A DNA stretch of 64,000 nt from Natronincola ferrireducens (GCF_900100845.1 NZ_FNFP01000005.1:1-64000); one strand, 5' to 3'. Shown: positions 51,738 to 61,039, counted from the first letter of the stretch. The notes: generated from the letters alone by a model not told the origin. Numbers and translations: made by a program.

Positions 51738-52710
51738 GGGCTGTATAATTGAGGTTAGAAAAGAGACAATGATTGTAATGACCAGCGATTGTGACTTTTG
51801 TGAGATGCAAAAAAGGCAGGCTGTAGAGGAAGGAATGGAAATTGAGTTTCATAGGAGGGAGATTATATCACCTAAGCCTAGGACCTTTGCTTCCTTTCCA
51901 TTAGTAGCTGCTGCAATTATTTTATTCTTTATTACTTCTATTTATGGGTTTCATTATTGGGACATAATGAATCAATCGGTGGCAATGGTTACTGTCGATA
52001 TAAATCCTAGTATTCAATTGGAAATAAACCACAAAAACCAAGTTCTGCATGTCTTAGCCCTCAATGAAGAGGCTAAAGCCTTACCTTTATCCTCCTTAAA
52101 GAAAAAATCCCTAGAAGAGGCTTTGGATATAGTTTTACAAGAGGCTAGGAACAAGGGGTATATCCTTCATGAAGAAGAAAATTATATTCTAGTGACAAGT
52201 GTTGCCTTAAAGGAAGATAAAGAGAATAATATAGAGCTTGTTAACATATTAGAAAAAGCAAAGGAAAAAATGGAAGAAAAGGCATCACAGGAGGGGGAAA
52301 TAGTCTGGGTCATTAACCAGCAGGCCAATAGGGCTACCTTAATAAAAGCAGAGGAAGAAAACATCTCTGTAGGTAAGCTAAAACTTTATGAAGCATTGCA
52401 GGCCATTAGCGATAGTGAAGTCAATTTAGAGGAAATAAGAAATACCAAAGTTAAAGAGTTAATTAAAATAAAAGATGATTTAAAAATAAAAAAGGAACAT
52501 CCGGTGTTTAAAGAGCATCCAGGTAACAAAGACAATGTAGAATCATCAAAGGATCATAAGGAGCACCCAGTGTTTCAACAGCATCCAGGTAATAAAAAAA
52601 GAAATGATGAATCCATTATACCTATAAAGCAACATCCAATATTTCAACAACATCCTGGACAAGGGAAAAAAATAAAAAAGATTGAAATCAATAAAAATGC
52701 TAGAGAGTAA
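51730..52710 (+). CDS. rsgI: anti-sigma-I factor RsgI with C-terminal HPVF repeats
   Basis: The N-terminal RsgI domain (1-52, MYKGCIIEVRKETMIVM) binds SigI; one span follows (about 55-75). Outside, the conserved VTVDINPSIQLEIN contains Asn92-Pro93, the site where RsgI proteins undergo self-cleavage before regulated proteolysis. After a helical part, the C-terminus has three repeats, HPVFKEHPGN, HPVFQQHPGN and HPIFQQHPGQ, separated by charged linkers. In other clostridia the C-terminus is a carbohydrate-binding or enzyme domain, so these repeats may be the sensor. ATG 51730 is used; the preceding ATG 51727 is also possible. Confidence 0.9.
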   Translation: MYKGCIIEVRKETMIVMTSDCDFCEMQKRQAVEEGMEIEFHRREIISPKPRTFASFPLVAAAIILFFITSIYGFHYWDIMNQSVAMVTVDINPSIQLEINHKNQVLHVLALNEEAKALPLSSLKKKSLEEALDIVLQEARNKGYILHEEENYILVTSVALKEDKENNIELVNILEKAKEKMEEKASQEGEIVWVINQQANRATLIKAEEENISVGKLKLYEALQAISDSEVNLEEIRNTKVKELIKIKDDLKIKKEHPVFKEHPGNKDNVESSKDHKEHPVFQQHPGNKKRNDESIIPIKQHPIFQQHPGQGKKIKKIEINKNARE

Positions 52711-52738
52711 ATTTATTTTCTAGCATTTTCAATTTTTT
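52694..52738 (+). terminator. terminator overlapping the rsgI stop codon
   Basis: AAAATGCTAGA (52694-52704) pairs with TCTAGCATTTT (52719-52729), followed by CAATTTTTTT; the stop TAA is in the loop. Confidence 0.8.
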
Positions 52739-52811
52739 TGAAAATACATACCTAAATTTTACATTTTCCACGTATTGTATAGTAGATAATATTAAAGGAG
52801 GTTACAAATAA

Positions 52812-53630
52812 ATGAAAAAGAAGTTAGCAGGAATATTGGTGTTAGTGATGGTTCTTACTGTTATGGTATCTACGGCAGCAGCCTTTACCCCCCCAGGATT
52901 AGAAAAAAAAGGTGGTTTGCCTCCAGGAATTCAAAAAAGGTTTTTGGATGGATTTCTAGATAAAAAGCAAGTTGAATTAATAGGCAGGGAGTATGATGAA
53001 GTAGTTATTAAAGCTATTGATAGAGGGGATAGAAGAATTGGTATTGAAGAGGGTACAGCAAAAATTTCCCTATTGGTATCCGATAAGGTTAAAATTTATA
53101 TGGAAGAAAAAACTATTGATTTCAAGGATCTTCAAGTAAATGATATGGTATATTTGAAGCTGGACAAAGATAACACAGTTACAGAAATCAAGGTTATTGA
53201 AGAAAACAAAGATAATATAAGAGCTACAATACAAGGAGCCATTGTCAGAAGGGTGGATATTGAAGATAGAGAAATAGCTTTATTCAAAGATGGTAACACA
53301 GTTTGGTATAAGATCCATCGTAATGCAACGATTACAGTAGATGGGATGAGAACAAGAGACCTAAAGGATATTAAAAAAGACATGAAGGTTGATGCCAGAA
53401 TTGTAGATGGCGATATCCAAACTTTAACAGCTGTTAGTGAAAGAAAAACCTACGAAGGAAAATTACTTCTTGCAATGGGAGGCAAGGAGGCCTTTATTAT
53501 TTTGGATATAAATGGTGAAAGGACTATCTTTTCTGTATTAAAGGATTTAAACTTATCTAGAGTTAGAGAGGGAAGACAGGTTATTGTTGAAGTTGAAAAG
53601 GATGTAGTAATTAGAATTTCAGAAAAATAG
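52812..53630 (+). CDS. secreted beta-rich protein next to sigI-rsgI
   Basis: A signal peptide (KKKLAGILVLVMVLTVMVSTAAAF) is followed by FTPPGLEKKGGLPPGIQKRF, a Pro/Gly-rich start common in exported clostridial proteins, then about 220 residues of repeated beta units (DDRRIGIEEGTAKISLLVSDKV-like, VDIEDREIALFKDGNTVWYKI, ERKTYEGKLLLAMGGKEAFIILD). The repeats recall DUF5666-type OB-like modules. Function unknown. Its own SD AAAGGAGG and location after the rsgI terminator suggest a separate transcript, possibly SigI-driven. Confidence 0.7.
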   Translation: MKKKLAGILVLVMVLTVMVSTAAAFTPPGLEKKGGLPPGIQKRFLDGFLDKKQVELIGREYDEVVIKAIDRGDRRIGIEEGTAKISLLVSDKVKIYMEEKTIDFKDLQVNDMVYLKLDKDNTVTEIKVIEENKDNIRATIQGAIVRRVDIEDREIALFKDGNTVWYKIHRNATITVDGMRTRDLKDIKKDMKVDARIVDGDIQTLTAVSERKTYEGKLLLAMGGKEAFIILDINGERTIFSVLKDLNLSRVREGRQVIVEVEKDVVIRISEK

Positions 53631-53642
53631 CAAGGTTAAACA

Positions 53643-53692
53643 AAGAAACAATCCATCTATAGAACTTCAGTAGATGGATTGTTTCTTGTTTG
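53643..53692. terminator. terminator between convergent genes
   Basis: AAGAAACAATCCATCT and AGATGGATTGTTTCTT (53672-53687) pair perfectly over 16 bases. The A/T-rich stem base suits termination on both strands, for the secreted protein and the convergent cation-efflux gene. Confidence 0.8.
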
Positions 53693-53709
53693 CCAACAGG
53701 AGTTAACCT

Positions 53710-54621
53710 CTAGACAGCCCATTTTCTATTTTCAGTAAAGGACACGGTTAACCATTTTTCATATTTTATAGATTCAAGCTGGGTATCAATCTCTTCACGA
53801 ATACAATCAAAGTCTTTAACGTGTTTAACCTTTGTTTTTTTACCAAGCACAAAGTCTATTTCTATAAAAATTACTCTTCCCACTTTGCTGATTCGAACAT
53901 AGGATTCTTCTATAAAATATTTTAACTTAATATCATGAATAATACTTTTTATACCCTTTTCAATTTCTCGGCTTGGTGGCATACCCAATAGTTCCTTTAT
54001 ATTTTCTTTAATGGTTACTAAAGGGGTTTTGACAAAATATAAAGAAGTTACTAAAACCAAGAAGGGATCAACATAAGGAGTAAGGTAAGCATAGTTGGTT
54101 TTTTTCATAAAGAAAGCAATAATAAAACCTATTAGAACTGCTAAACTAAGCAAAGTATCCATAAACCACTGGCTGGATTCAACCTTTAGCAATTCTGAAG
54201 GACATATCTTTTCTTTTTTTCGTAGCTTTAAATAAAATAAAAGACAAAGGAAGGTTGATAAAAAAGCATAACCCAATGCATTTTCAATATGAACACTTCT
54301 TCCTCCATTAAAAATATCCTCCAAAGATACTACTACTGCATAAATACACATGACTAAAATAACAAAGGATTTGAAAAGTATAACCAAAGGTTCAATAATA
54401 TCTTTACCAAATTGAAATTTATTAGTTTCCTCTTTTTCCATATAAATAAGAGCACGTAATGAAAGAAATGATAGTCCAAGGCTAACCAGTGAATAGATAC
54501 CATCAAAGAAAATCATTTGTGAGTTAGCAACTATACCTAAAATTATTCCTATTACAGCAAAAAGCAATGCCCCTAATACAGATAATCTTAAAGTTCGATA
54601 TTCAATATTTTTTGTTTCCAC
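53710..54621 (-). CDS. cation diffusion facilitator-family efflux protein
   Basis: The protein has about six hydrophobic segments (residues 15-210) and a cytoplasmic C-terminal domain (about 215-303, YVRISKVGRVIFIEIDFVLG). FFDGIYSLVSLGLSFLSLRA corresponds to the metal-site helix of CDF transporters (Asp present), and YVDPFLVLVTSLYFV to the second site. It probably exports a divalent metal such as Zn, Fe or Mn. The start is GTG 54621 behind GAGGTG; the open frame begins nine bases upstream. A TetR-type palindrome lies about 230 bases before it. Confidence 0.82.
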   Translation of the reverse strand: METKNIEYRTLRLSVLGALLFAVIGIILGIVANSQMIFFDGIYSLVSLGLSFLSLRALIYMEKEETNKFQFGKDIIEPLVILFKSFVILVMCIYAVVVSLEDIFNGGRSVHIENALGYAFLSTFLCLLFYLKLRKKEKICPSELLKVESSQWFMDTLLSLAVLIGFIIAFFMKKTNYAYLTPYVDPFLVLVTSLYFVKTPLVTIKENIKELLGMPPSREIEKGIKSIIHDIKLKYFIEESYVRISKVGRVIFIEIDFVLGKKTKVKHVKDFDCIREEIDTQLESIKYEKWLTVSFTENRKWAV

Positions 54622-54851
54622 AATATACACCTCTATTTTTTATACTACTAGTTTTTACTACATATAAATTATAATGAATTTGAAGGAATTACATATAAGT
54701 TATAACTATACCTATTATATTGTAAGGGGAGTAGAGGACCAACTCTTTGATTTTAGGGGAGCTGTTTATACAATGATAATGGGGCTTTGAAGTTTGACAA
54801 GGTTGATTAAGATATTTTCAGATGAACAATAAAACATATAGGCTGAAAATA

Positions 54852-54872
54852 TATGATTGACTATCAGTCATA
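54852..54872. promoter_or_regulatory. candidate TetR operator, copy 2
   Basis: ATGATTGA-CTA-TCAGTCAT (one mismatch between half-sites) has the same 3-base CTA centre and TGA...TCA core as the palindrome at 55490. It lies after the tetR stop and before the cation-efflux gene, so it may couple the two. Confidence 0.6.
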
Positions 54873-54893
54873 AAATAAGTAAGAAAAACATCC

Positions 54894-55481
54894 TTATTTT
54901 GCAAAGGAATGTTTTATAAAGGATAATAATTCCCTATGATAATCAGAAGCATTTTTTTCATCTTCTTCAAATAAATAAACCTGTTCAGCGGTTCCTTCAA
55001 TTAACTCAATTAAAAGCTTAGCGATGATACGGCTGTTCATATCATCTCGAATTTCTTTTTTGTTTTGTGCTATAATAATTCTTTCTTCAATCCAATTATA
55101 ATAAGGTTCATAAATCTTTTCCCATTCCTGTAATACACCTGTTATTGCTAGCCCAGAATAGCATAGGGCTAAAACCTCCCTATATTCTGCTGTTACTTGA
55201 AATGTAATATCTATTATGTCCTCAAGTTGATGAAAAAAAGAAGTATTATCATCAATTTTTTCCTTTATTTTTTCAAGTGATTTCTGGAACATACTATCAG
55301 CAATAGCAGGTATTAAGGCATTTTTTGATGGAAAATAAAGATAAAAAGTCCCTTGAGCAACACCCGCTTCCTTTACAATATCAGATATTTTTGTTTTTTC
55401 TAATCCCTTTTCTGACAATACTGTAATAGCAGCCTGTAAAATTTTTTCTCTTTTGTTTTTTTCTTTAATTACTCTCACCAC
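54894..55481 (-). CDS. TetR-family transcriptional regulator
   Basis: The N-terminal HTH is typical (KREKILQAAITVLSEKGLEKTKISDIVKEAGVAQGTFYLYFPSK). The remaining 140 residues form the ligand domain and are not assignable. The open frame begins GTG-GTG at 55481, but AGGTGG overlaps these codons; SD spacing would better suit an in-frame ATT four codons later. A perfect palindrome is nine bases upstream and a close copy lies beyond its stop codon, so autoregulation and control of the neighbouring efflux gene are likely. Confidence 0.88.
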   Translation of the reverse strand: MVRVIKEKNKREKILQAAITVLSEKGLEKTKISDIVKEAGVAQGTFYLYFPSKNALIPAIADSMFQKSLEKIKEKIDDNTSFFHQLEDIIDITFQVTAEYREVLALCYSGLAITGVLQEWEKIYEPYYNWIEERIIIAQNKKEIRDDMNSRIIAKLLIELIEGTAEQVYLFEEDEKNASDYHRELLSFIKHSFAK

Positions 55482-55489
55482 CTATAACG

Positions 55490-55510
55490 AATGAATGACT
55501 ATCATTCATT
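55490..55510. promoter_or_regulatory. candidate TetR operator, copy 1
   Basis: AATGAATGA-CTA-TCATTCATT is a perfect 9+3+9 palindrome directly before tetR, in the right size class for a TetR dimer. Confidence 0.75.
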
Positions 55511-55567
55511 TATTATAAACTAAAATTTCTATTTTTGCAACTATATTAACGTATTTAACAATGGAAT

Positions 55568-55651
55568 TTAATAGAGCCCAACTTTTAAAAGAGTTACAGG
55601 GGTCTCCATGACATCTATAGTTGGAAACAATATTTTAATGATATCCAGCAT
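55568..55651 (-). CDS. possible 27-residue small protein
   Basis: GGAGG stands nine bases before ATG 55651; the frame (starts MLDIIKILFPTIDVMETP, ends TLLKVGLY) stops at 55568. It lies 58 bases upstream of the tetR operator on the same strand. The sequence is well formed, amphipathic and not low-complexity. I do not know its family; it may be a regulatory or membrane peptide. Confidence 0.4.
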   Translation of the reverse strand: MLDIIKILFPTIDVMETPVTLLKVGLY

Positions 55652-55798
55652 ATTTTGTATCCTCCTATATAGAATCCAGTATAGGCACCACGTTGAGTTT
55701 TCTTCTTTTTTCAGTTAAATTAAAGTAGGAGAAAACTTTTTAAAAATGAACTTTTTACATAGATAAATACTCTTATAGTTAGCAGAGGAGGTTGTGCA

Positions 55799-56317
55799 GT
55801 GGAAACTGGAGACTTAGTAAAAAAAGCAAAGTTAGGAGATAAAGAGGCACTGGTAGAGTTAATCATGGCTCAACAACAGGAATACTATAAGTTAGCTTAT
55901 GTTTATACTCAAAACCGTGAAGACGCTCTAGATGCCCTTGAGGATATGATTGTTATTCTTTATAAAAAAGTAAAAAGTTTAAAAAAAGAAGAAGCTTTTT
56001 ATAGCTGGAGCAAAACAATATTGGTCAACAGCTGTAAAAAAACCTTAAAACAGAGAAAAAAGTTAGTGTACTTAGAGGGATGGGAAAGACAGGAAGAAAG
56101 AAATCCTATAGAAAATCGTGAAGAAGCCTTGGATTTGGAGAAGGAGCTGAGGAAACTAAGTAGTCATCAGCAGGAGGCTATAAAACTTAGGTATTATATG
56201 GACTTGGATTATGAGACAATTTCTAAAATCACCAAGGTCCCTTTAGGAACAGTGAAATCTAGAATCTCTACAGGTATCAGTAAACTTAAAAAAGCGTTGG
56301 GTGGTGAAATAAAGTGA
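55799..56317 (+). CDS. ECF sigma factor
   Basis: A 172-residue ECF sigma factor: region 2 (about 5-80, ELIMAQQQEYYKLAYVYTQNREDALDALEDM) and region 4 (about 115-170, LSSHQQEAIKLRYYMDLDYETISKITKVPLGTVKSRI). GAGGAGG precedes GTG 55799. The next gene encodes its likely membrane-bound anti-sigma partner and overlaps the stop codon. Confidence 0.92.
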   Translation: METGDLVKKAKLGDKEALVELIMAQQQEYYKLAYVYTQNREDALDALEDMIVILYKKVKSLKKEEAFYSWSKTILVNSCKKTLKQRKKLVYLEGWERQEERNPIENREEALDLEKELRKLSSHQQEAIKLRYYMDLDYETISKITKVPLGTVKSRISTGISKLKKALGGEIK

Positions 56318-57615
56318 TGGATTTAGAAAAAACACTTCTTAAAAAGAAAAGGGATTATAACAATATAGAAGTCCCCCAAGAGATGGAGGAAAGACTGAGA
56401 AATGCATTAGAAAAAGAAAAATCTGTTAAAAAATCTATCTTAGGTAGTAGGTTTATAGCAGCAGCATTGATATTATTTATTTTTGTAGGCTATCACTTTG
56501 ATACCTTTGCCTATTATGGCAAAAGACTAATTGGTTATGACAGCATTATGTCCGAAAGCTTAAAGGACTTAAACCAAATGGGCAGGGGACAGGAAATAGG
56601 GCAGAGCTATACCTTTGAAAATGGTGTTGAGATTATTTTAGATGGTATTATGGTGGATGACAATCAAATGATTGCCTTTTATAGAATAAAGAATGGCCAA
56701 AATGGCTTTGACGGTCATAGATTTGATCCATCTTTTAAGGGATTCTTGAGGAGGTATAGGATGAGGAGTGCTGTAGGAGAATATTTAGGTGGTGATCAAG
56801 AGGAACTAATCTATATGGCTGTCTTTGATCCCCCAGGACTATTTGAAAGAACCTTAACCTTTGAATTTACAATATGGGAAGGAAACCATCATGAAAAAGC
56901 AGTTTTTCCCTTTATATTAGACAGAAGTAAGGCGATGGGTTATATGATTAAGCAAAAAATTAACAAAACAGTTGAAGTTGAAGGTATTGAAGTGCATTTT
57001 AAAAAAATCACAGCAACCCCTACCCAAACCATGATAGAGGGTAGTGTTGATAATATAATAGAATTAATAAGACAATCCATCTCTGGAGACCAAACCCGTA
57101 TTCCTCATATGAGGATAAAGCTTTTGGCTGATGGAAAAGCAATAGCTGAGCAAGGAAGCAGTATGACCACCAATATGAAGGGAATGAGCTTTAGTAGCTC
57201 CTTTGATCCTTTACCAGCAAATATAGAAAAGCTAGAAATACAATTGGAAGAACTATCAATAATGGAAAGACCCAACTTGAGCTTGAATCTATCAAAAAAA
57301 CAACTTCCTTATTCCACATACTATAAAAATAGGGAGATAAAAATTGAAGAGATGGTTAGTGTAAATGGGGAAACCCATATTACAATAGAGACAGAAGAAA
57401 ATATGTTGCTTTTAGATGTAATATTGCTTGCTGATGGGGAAAGCTTAAAATTTATAGAAACCCAGTCTTTAGACTATGACAAAACACCAAATGGTGGTAC
57501 CCATAAGAGAAAAATTAAGTTTCAAGGAAATGGAGATAATCTAGAGCTTAAAATAGGAACAATTATTTATACTGGGAAATTTGAAGGCTTTAACAGTCCG
57601 ATAGAAATCAAGTAG
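56317..57615 (+). CDS. membrane anti-sigma factor with DUF4179-like external domain
   Basis: The N-terminal cytoplasmic part (about 1-45) should hold the sigma; a span follows (SRFIAAALILFIFVGYHF), then about 360 external residues with DUF4179-like start (GYDSIMSESLKDLNQMGRGQEIGQSYTFENGVEIILDGIMVDDNQ shown here only by its ends) and a second beta domain. The ATG at 56317 shares one base with the sigma stop (TGATG). Typical for pairs in which external stress releases the sigma by proteolysis. Confidence 0.85.
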   Translation: MDLEKTLLKKKRDYNNIEVPQEMEERLRNALEKEKSVKKSILGSRFIAAALILFIFVGYHFDTFAYYGKRLIGYDSIMSESLKDLNQMGRGQEIGQSYTFENGVEIILDGIMVDDNQMIAFYRIKNGQNGFDGHRFDPSFKGFLRRYRMRSAVGEYLGGDQEELIYMAVFDPPGLFERTLTFEFTIWEGNHHEKAVFPFILDRSKAMGYMIKQKINKTVEVEGIEVHFKKITATPTQTMIEGSVDNIIELIRQSISGDQTRIPHMRIKLLADGKAIAEQGSSMTTNMKGMSFSSSFDPLPANIEKLEIQLEELSIMERPNLSLNLSKKQLPYSTYYKNREIKIEEMVSVNGETHITIETEENMLLLDVILLADGESLKFIETQSLDYDKTPNGGTHKRKIKFQGNGDNLELKIGTIIYTGKFEGFNSPIEIK

Positions 57616-57645
57616 GTGAGGGGCTAATTACCTTTTCCTAGAGGT

Positions 57646-57704
57646 AAGATAAAGAAAAAAGAGAGAAATACTTTTTAAAAAGGTCTCTCTTTTCTTTTTT
57701 ATCT
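57646..57704. terminator. bidirectional terminator
   Basis: AGATAAAGAAAAAAGAGAG pairs with CTCTCTTTTCTTTTTTATCT (57685-57704, one bulge), serving the anti-sigma gene and the convergent antiporter gene. Confidence 0.75.
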
Positions 57705-57740
57705 CAACTTAAGTTAATAATGTTGTTTTAAAGGAAGGGA

Positions 57741-59072
57741 TTAATCTTTATTACTTTGTATTACTTCCCTAAATTTCAAATAAACAATGTTACTGATGGG
57801 GATGAAATAGAGGTAAAAGGCATAGGGTATAAAACCAGTAGCACTCACCATTAGGGTTGTAGTAGGGACTAAGGATGCAATGTTCCATGGAATTAGAGGG
57901 GCCATTACTACGGAAGTGTTTTCTATATCAACAGCAAGCTGATGGTTGTCTATATTTTTAGCCCCATAGGGTTTTTTCATAAGGTGGGTGGTTAGTACGA
58001 TAGAGATAGTTTGATTGCAACCAAAGGCAGCTGTGATGAAACCTACAACAGAAGTAGATACAAATAGCTTCCAGCGGGATTGCACTTTTATCAAACCCTC
58101 CTCTATGCTGTGCAACATTCCTGTTCCTTCTAGAATCCCAGAAAGACAACTGGATACAAATACAATTATTGCAGCCTTCCACATAGACAGGATGCCTCCC
58201 CCCTTCATAATATCCTTTAAGGGACCATCAAAATCCAATGTATAACCAAAGAAAATATACTTTAACAGCTCACTAGGTGGGTGATGCTGTAGAAAAATTC
58301 CTAGCAATCCGGCGGCTGTAATACTCAGAAGCATAGATATTTTTACATCCACCTTGAATGCAGCAAATATCAAAATCATGATGGCTGGTATCAATACCCT
58401 CCAATCAATAAAAAATACGTCTATCAGTTCCTTATCCATATTATTTTCAACTAAATTTAGTGGTTGATACAAAGAAAATATCGTATAGAGAATAGTAGCC
58501 AAGATAAAGGGAATAGCGGCTGTTTTAAACATATTCTTGATATTGATATAAAGCTGGGTTTTTGTTAAGGTAGCAACTAGATTGGCACTGGAGGACATGG
58601 GAGAACAACGATCACCAAAATAAGAACCAGCAATAATAGCGCCAGCAGCTAAATTAACATTAACACCCCCACCCTTGGCCATAACCATAAGAGCAACCCC
58701 CACTGTACTTATTGTTCCAAAAGAGGTACCTAGTAAAAAAGAAACAAAGACAGTAATTAAAAAAGCATACAATATGAAGAAACTTGGATGCATCAATTGC
58801 AATCCATAATAAACAATGGCGGCCACTGTTCCAGAAGCCATCCAAGCAGCAGTAATACCACCTATTAATATAAAAATCCTCAATACAATAAACACTTTTT
58901 TTCCGCCACCATAGGCCATCTGTAGAATGTTTTTCAAGGAATATCCCTTCCTCCATGCTAACCAAACAAACATAAGAAAACAGAGGATGAGGGGATAACC
59001 AATAAAAATTCCCCTTAAAATACTAAAAACCAATAAAATAAAGGAAAAAATCATTACTACTACTATATCCAT
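57741..59072 (-). CDS. nhaC: NhaC-family Na+/H+ antiporter
   Basis: The 443-residue membrane protein has about eleven to twelve spans with NhaC-type motifs: LLGTSFGTISTVGVALMVMAKG, GAIIAGSYFGDRCSPMSSSANLVATL and ENTSVVMAPLIPWNIASLVPTTTL. It exchanges Na+ for H+, or may be a related dicarboxylate or malate/lactate antiporter. No SD stronger than GGGGGAGC before ATG 59072 was needed. It is monocistronic. Confidence 0.88.
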   Translation of the reverse strand: MDIVVVMIFSFILLVFSILRGIFIGYPLILCFLMFVWLAWRKGYSLKNILQMAYGGGKKVFIVLRIFILIGGITAAWMASGTVAAIVYYGLQLMHPSFFILYAFLITVFVSFLLGTSFGTISTVGVALMVMAKGGGVNVNLAAGAIIAGSYFGDRCSPMSSSANLVATLTKTQLYINIKNMFKTAAIPFILATILYTIFSLYQPLNLVENNMDKELIDVFFIDWRVLIPAIMILIFAAFKVDVKISMLLSITAAGLLGIFLQHHPPSELLKYIFFGYTLDFDGPLKDIMKGGGILSMWKAAIIVFVSSCLSGILEGTGMLHSIEEGLIKVQSRWKLFVSTSVVGFITAAFGCNQTISIVLTTHLMKKPYGAKNIDNHQLAVDIENTSVVMAPLIPWNIASLVPTTTLMVSATGFIPYAFYLYFIPISNIVYLKFREVIQSNKD

Positions 59073-59211
59073 TATGCTCCCCCTTAGATAGTAAATTTTT
59101 ACACCAGAACTATCATACCATGAATTGAGGATAGTGGTATAGGGTATGATGATAATATTACAAATGTGTTATAATTTTAAGTAGAAAATCAGTAGCAGGG
59201 AGGGTTTATCA

Positions 59212-59886
59212 ATGACAATATTAAAAAACGATTGGGCTCCATTGTTGGAGGAGGAGTTTGGAAAAGATTATTATTTAAAACTAAGGGATTTTTTAATCAA
59301 GGAATATACCACTAAAACCATTTATCCAGATAAATATGATATTTATAATGCCCTACACTTAACACCCTATAAAGAGGTAAGGGTAGTCATCCTGGGACAG
59401 GACCCTTATCACGGACCAGGGCAGGCCCATGGATTAAGTTTTTCTGTAAAACCAGGGGTAAAGCAACCCCCATCCTTACAAAATATATTTAAAGAACTTC
59501 AAAAGGATTTAGGACATACTATTCCTAATAACGGTTATTTGGTGGAATGGGCAAAACAGGGGGTATTGATGCTAAACACTGTTTTGACAGTTAGACAGGG
59601 AGAACCTAATTCCCATAAGGGAATTGGATGGGAACTTTTTACCGACAGGGTGATTGGATTATTAAATGATAGGGAAAAGCCTATCGTATTTATTTTGTGG
59701 GGCAAAAATGCCCAAGAAAAAGAAAACCTTATTACTTCGCCCCAGCACTATATTATCAAGGCCCCCCATCCCAGCCCCTTTTCCGCCAATAGAGGTTTTT
59801 TTGGAAGCAAGCCCTTTTCTAAAACCAATAGTTTTTTAAAGGAAATAGGTAGTGAAGAAATAAACTGGCAAATACCAAATTTATAG
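59212..59886 (+). CDS. ung: uracil-DNA glycosylase
   Basis: Family 1 UDG removes uracil from DNA. The water-activating loop [18 protein letters not shown], the [10 protein letters not shown] segment, FILWGKNAQ and the uracil-binding [15 protein letters not shown] loop are intact in a 224-residue protein. ATG 59212 follows GGGAGGG. mutY follows 60 bases later, making a base-excision-repair pair. Confidence 0.96.
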   Translation: MTILKNDWAPLLEEEFGKDYYLKLRDFLIKEYTTKTIYPDKYDIYNALHLTPYKEVRVVILGQDPYHGPGQAHGLSFSVKPGVKQPPSLQNIFKELQKDLGHTIPNNGYLVEWAKQGVLMLNTVLTVRQGEPNSHKGIGWELFTDRVIGLLNDREKPIVFILWGKNAQEKENLITSPQHYIIKAPHPSPFSANRGFFGSKPFSKTNSFLKEIGSEEINWQIPNL

Positions 59887-59947
59887 AAGATCAATGTCAA
59901 GATAATGGTTCTATGACCTAATTTTGTGGGATAAGAAGGAGACATCA

Positions 59948-61039
59948 ATGAAAAAGACAACATATGAAATAGCTGAAGTTTTAAACCCAACAAAGGTGAA
60001 GGCTTTACAGGAGCAACTAATCGATTGGTACGAAAAAAATCATAGAAAACTTCCCTGGAGGACCACCACTAATCCCTACTATATATGGATTTCTGAAATC
60101 ATGCTACAGCAGACAAGAGTAGACACAGTTATAGATTATTACAATAGATTTGTTGAAAAATTTCCTACCATCAAGGATTTGGCATCAGCTGAAGAGGAAG
60201 TGGTTTTAAAGGCATGGGAAGGATTAGGCTACTATAGTAGGGCAAAACGTATCCATCAAACAGCTAAAATCCTAATAGAAAAATATGAAGGCCAAATGCC
60301 CCAAACCTATGATGAAATTAGAAAACTACCCGGAATCGGTCCCTATACAGCAGGGGCAGTAGCAAGTATTGCTTTTCATCAAGCAGTTCCAGCTGTAGAT
60401 GGTAATGTAATGCGGGTTTTTTCAAGGGTGTTTTATATAAAGGAAGATATCACCCTAAATACAACCAAGAAAGTCATGGAGGAGGTTGGGGAAAAGGTTG
60501 TATCTCGAAAAAATCCCTCCTACTTTAATCAAGGATTAATGGAGTTGGGGGCCCTTATATGTACGCCAACTTCTCCCAAGTGTTTAATCTGTCCCCTGTT
60601 TCAACTATGTAGGGCTAGGGAGCTAGGTCTACAGAAGGAACTTCCCTTGAAACAAAAAAAACCTAAGCCTAAGGAAATTGTTATGGAGATGGCTCTCCTT
60701 TATAAAGGAGAAAAGATATTAATTATGAAACGACCACCAGAAGGATTGTTGGGGGATTTATGGGGATTACCGACTGTAGAAAAGGAAGAAAATCTAGAGG
60801 GGGGAAAAAGTATAAAGCTTGAGTTAGAGGAAACCTACGGGCTCAAGGCAGATAATATCAGCTATATTTTTGAAAAAAATCATGTCTTTACCCATATAAA
60901 ATGGAGAATGCAGCTTTATAGAATGGACTTAATAGAGGAGAAGGAGATTGATTATCCTTCAATACAGTGGGTAAATAGACAGCAATTAAAGGATTATCCT
61001 CTCCCTACGGCTTTTAAAAAGCTTATCCCTTCAATTTAA
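59948..61039 (+). CDS. mutY: A/G-specific adenine glycosylase
   Basis: MutY removes adenine opposite 8-oxoguanine. The catalytic Glu lies in ISEIMLQQTRVDTV, the helix-hairpin-helix in LPGIGPYTAGAVAS with Asp in VPAVDGNVMRVF, and the [4Fe-4S] site in C-x6-C-x2-C-x5-C (CTPTSPKCLICPLFQLC). The last 120 residues are the NUDIX-like domain that reads 8-oxoG. I use ATG 59948 behind AAGGAG; an earlier in-frame ATG at 59924 has no site. Length 363 is normal. Confidence 0.96.
   Translation: MKKTTYEIAEVLNPTKVKALQEQLIDWYEKNHRKLPWRTTTNPYYIWISEIMLQQTRVDTVIDYYNRFVEKFPTIKDLASAEEEVVLKAWEGLGYYSRAKRIHQTAKILIEKYEGQMPQTYDEIRKLPGIGPYTAGAVASIAFHQAVPAVDGNVMRVFSRVFYIKEDITLNTTKKVMEEVGEKVVSRKNPSYFNQGLMELGALICTPTSPKCLICPLFQLCRARELGLQKELPLKQKKPKPKEIVMEMALLYKGEKILIMKRPPEGLLGDLWGLPTVEKEENLEGGKSIKLELEETYGLKADNISYIFEKNHVFTHIKWRMQLYRMDLIEEKEIDYPSIQWVNRQQLKDYPLPTAFKKLIPSI

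Noticed and set aside
58660-58965. 101-codon minus-strand frame within nhaC
   Set aside because: Same-strand shadow of nhaC in another frame; its sequence is a frame-shifted image of membrane codons.
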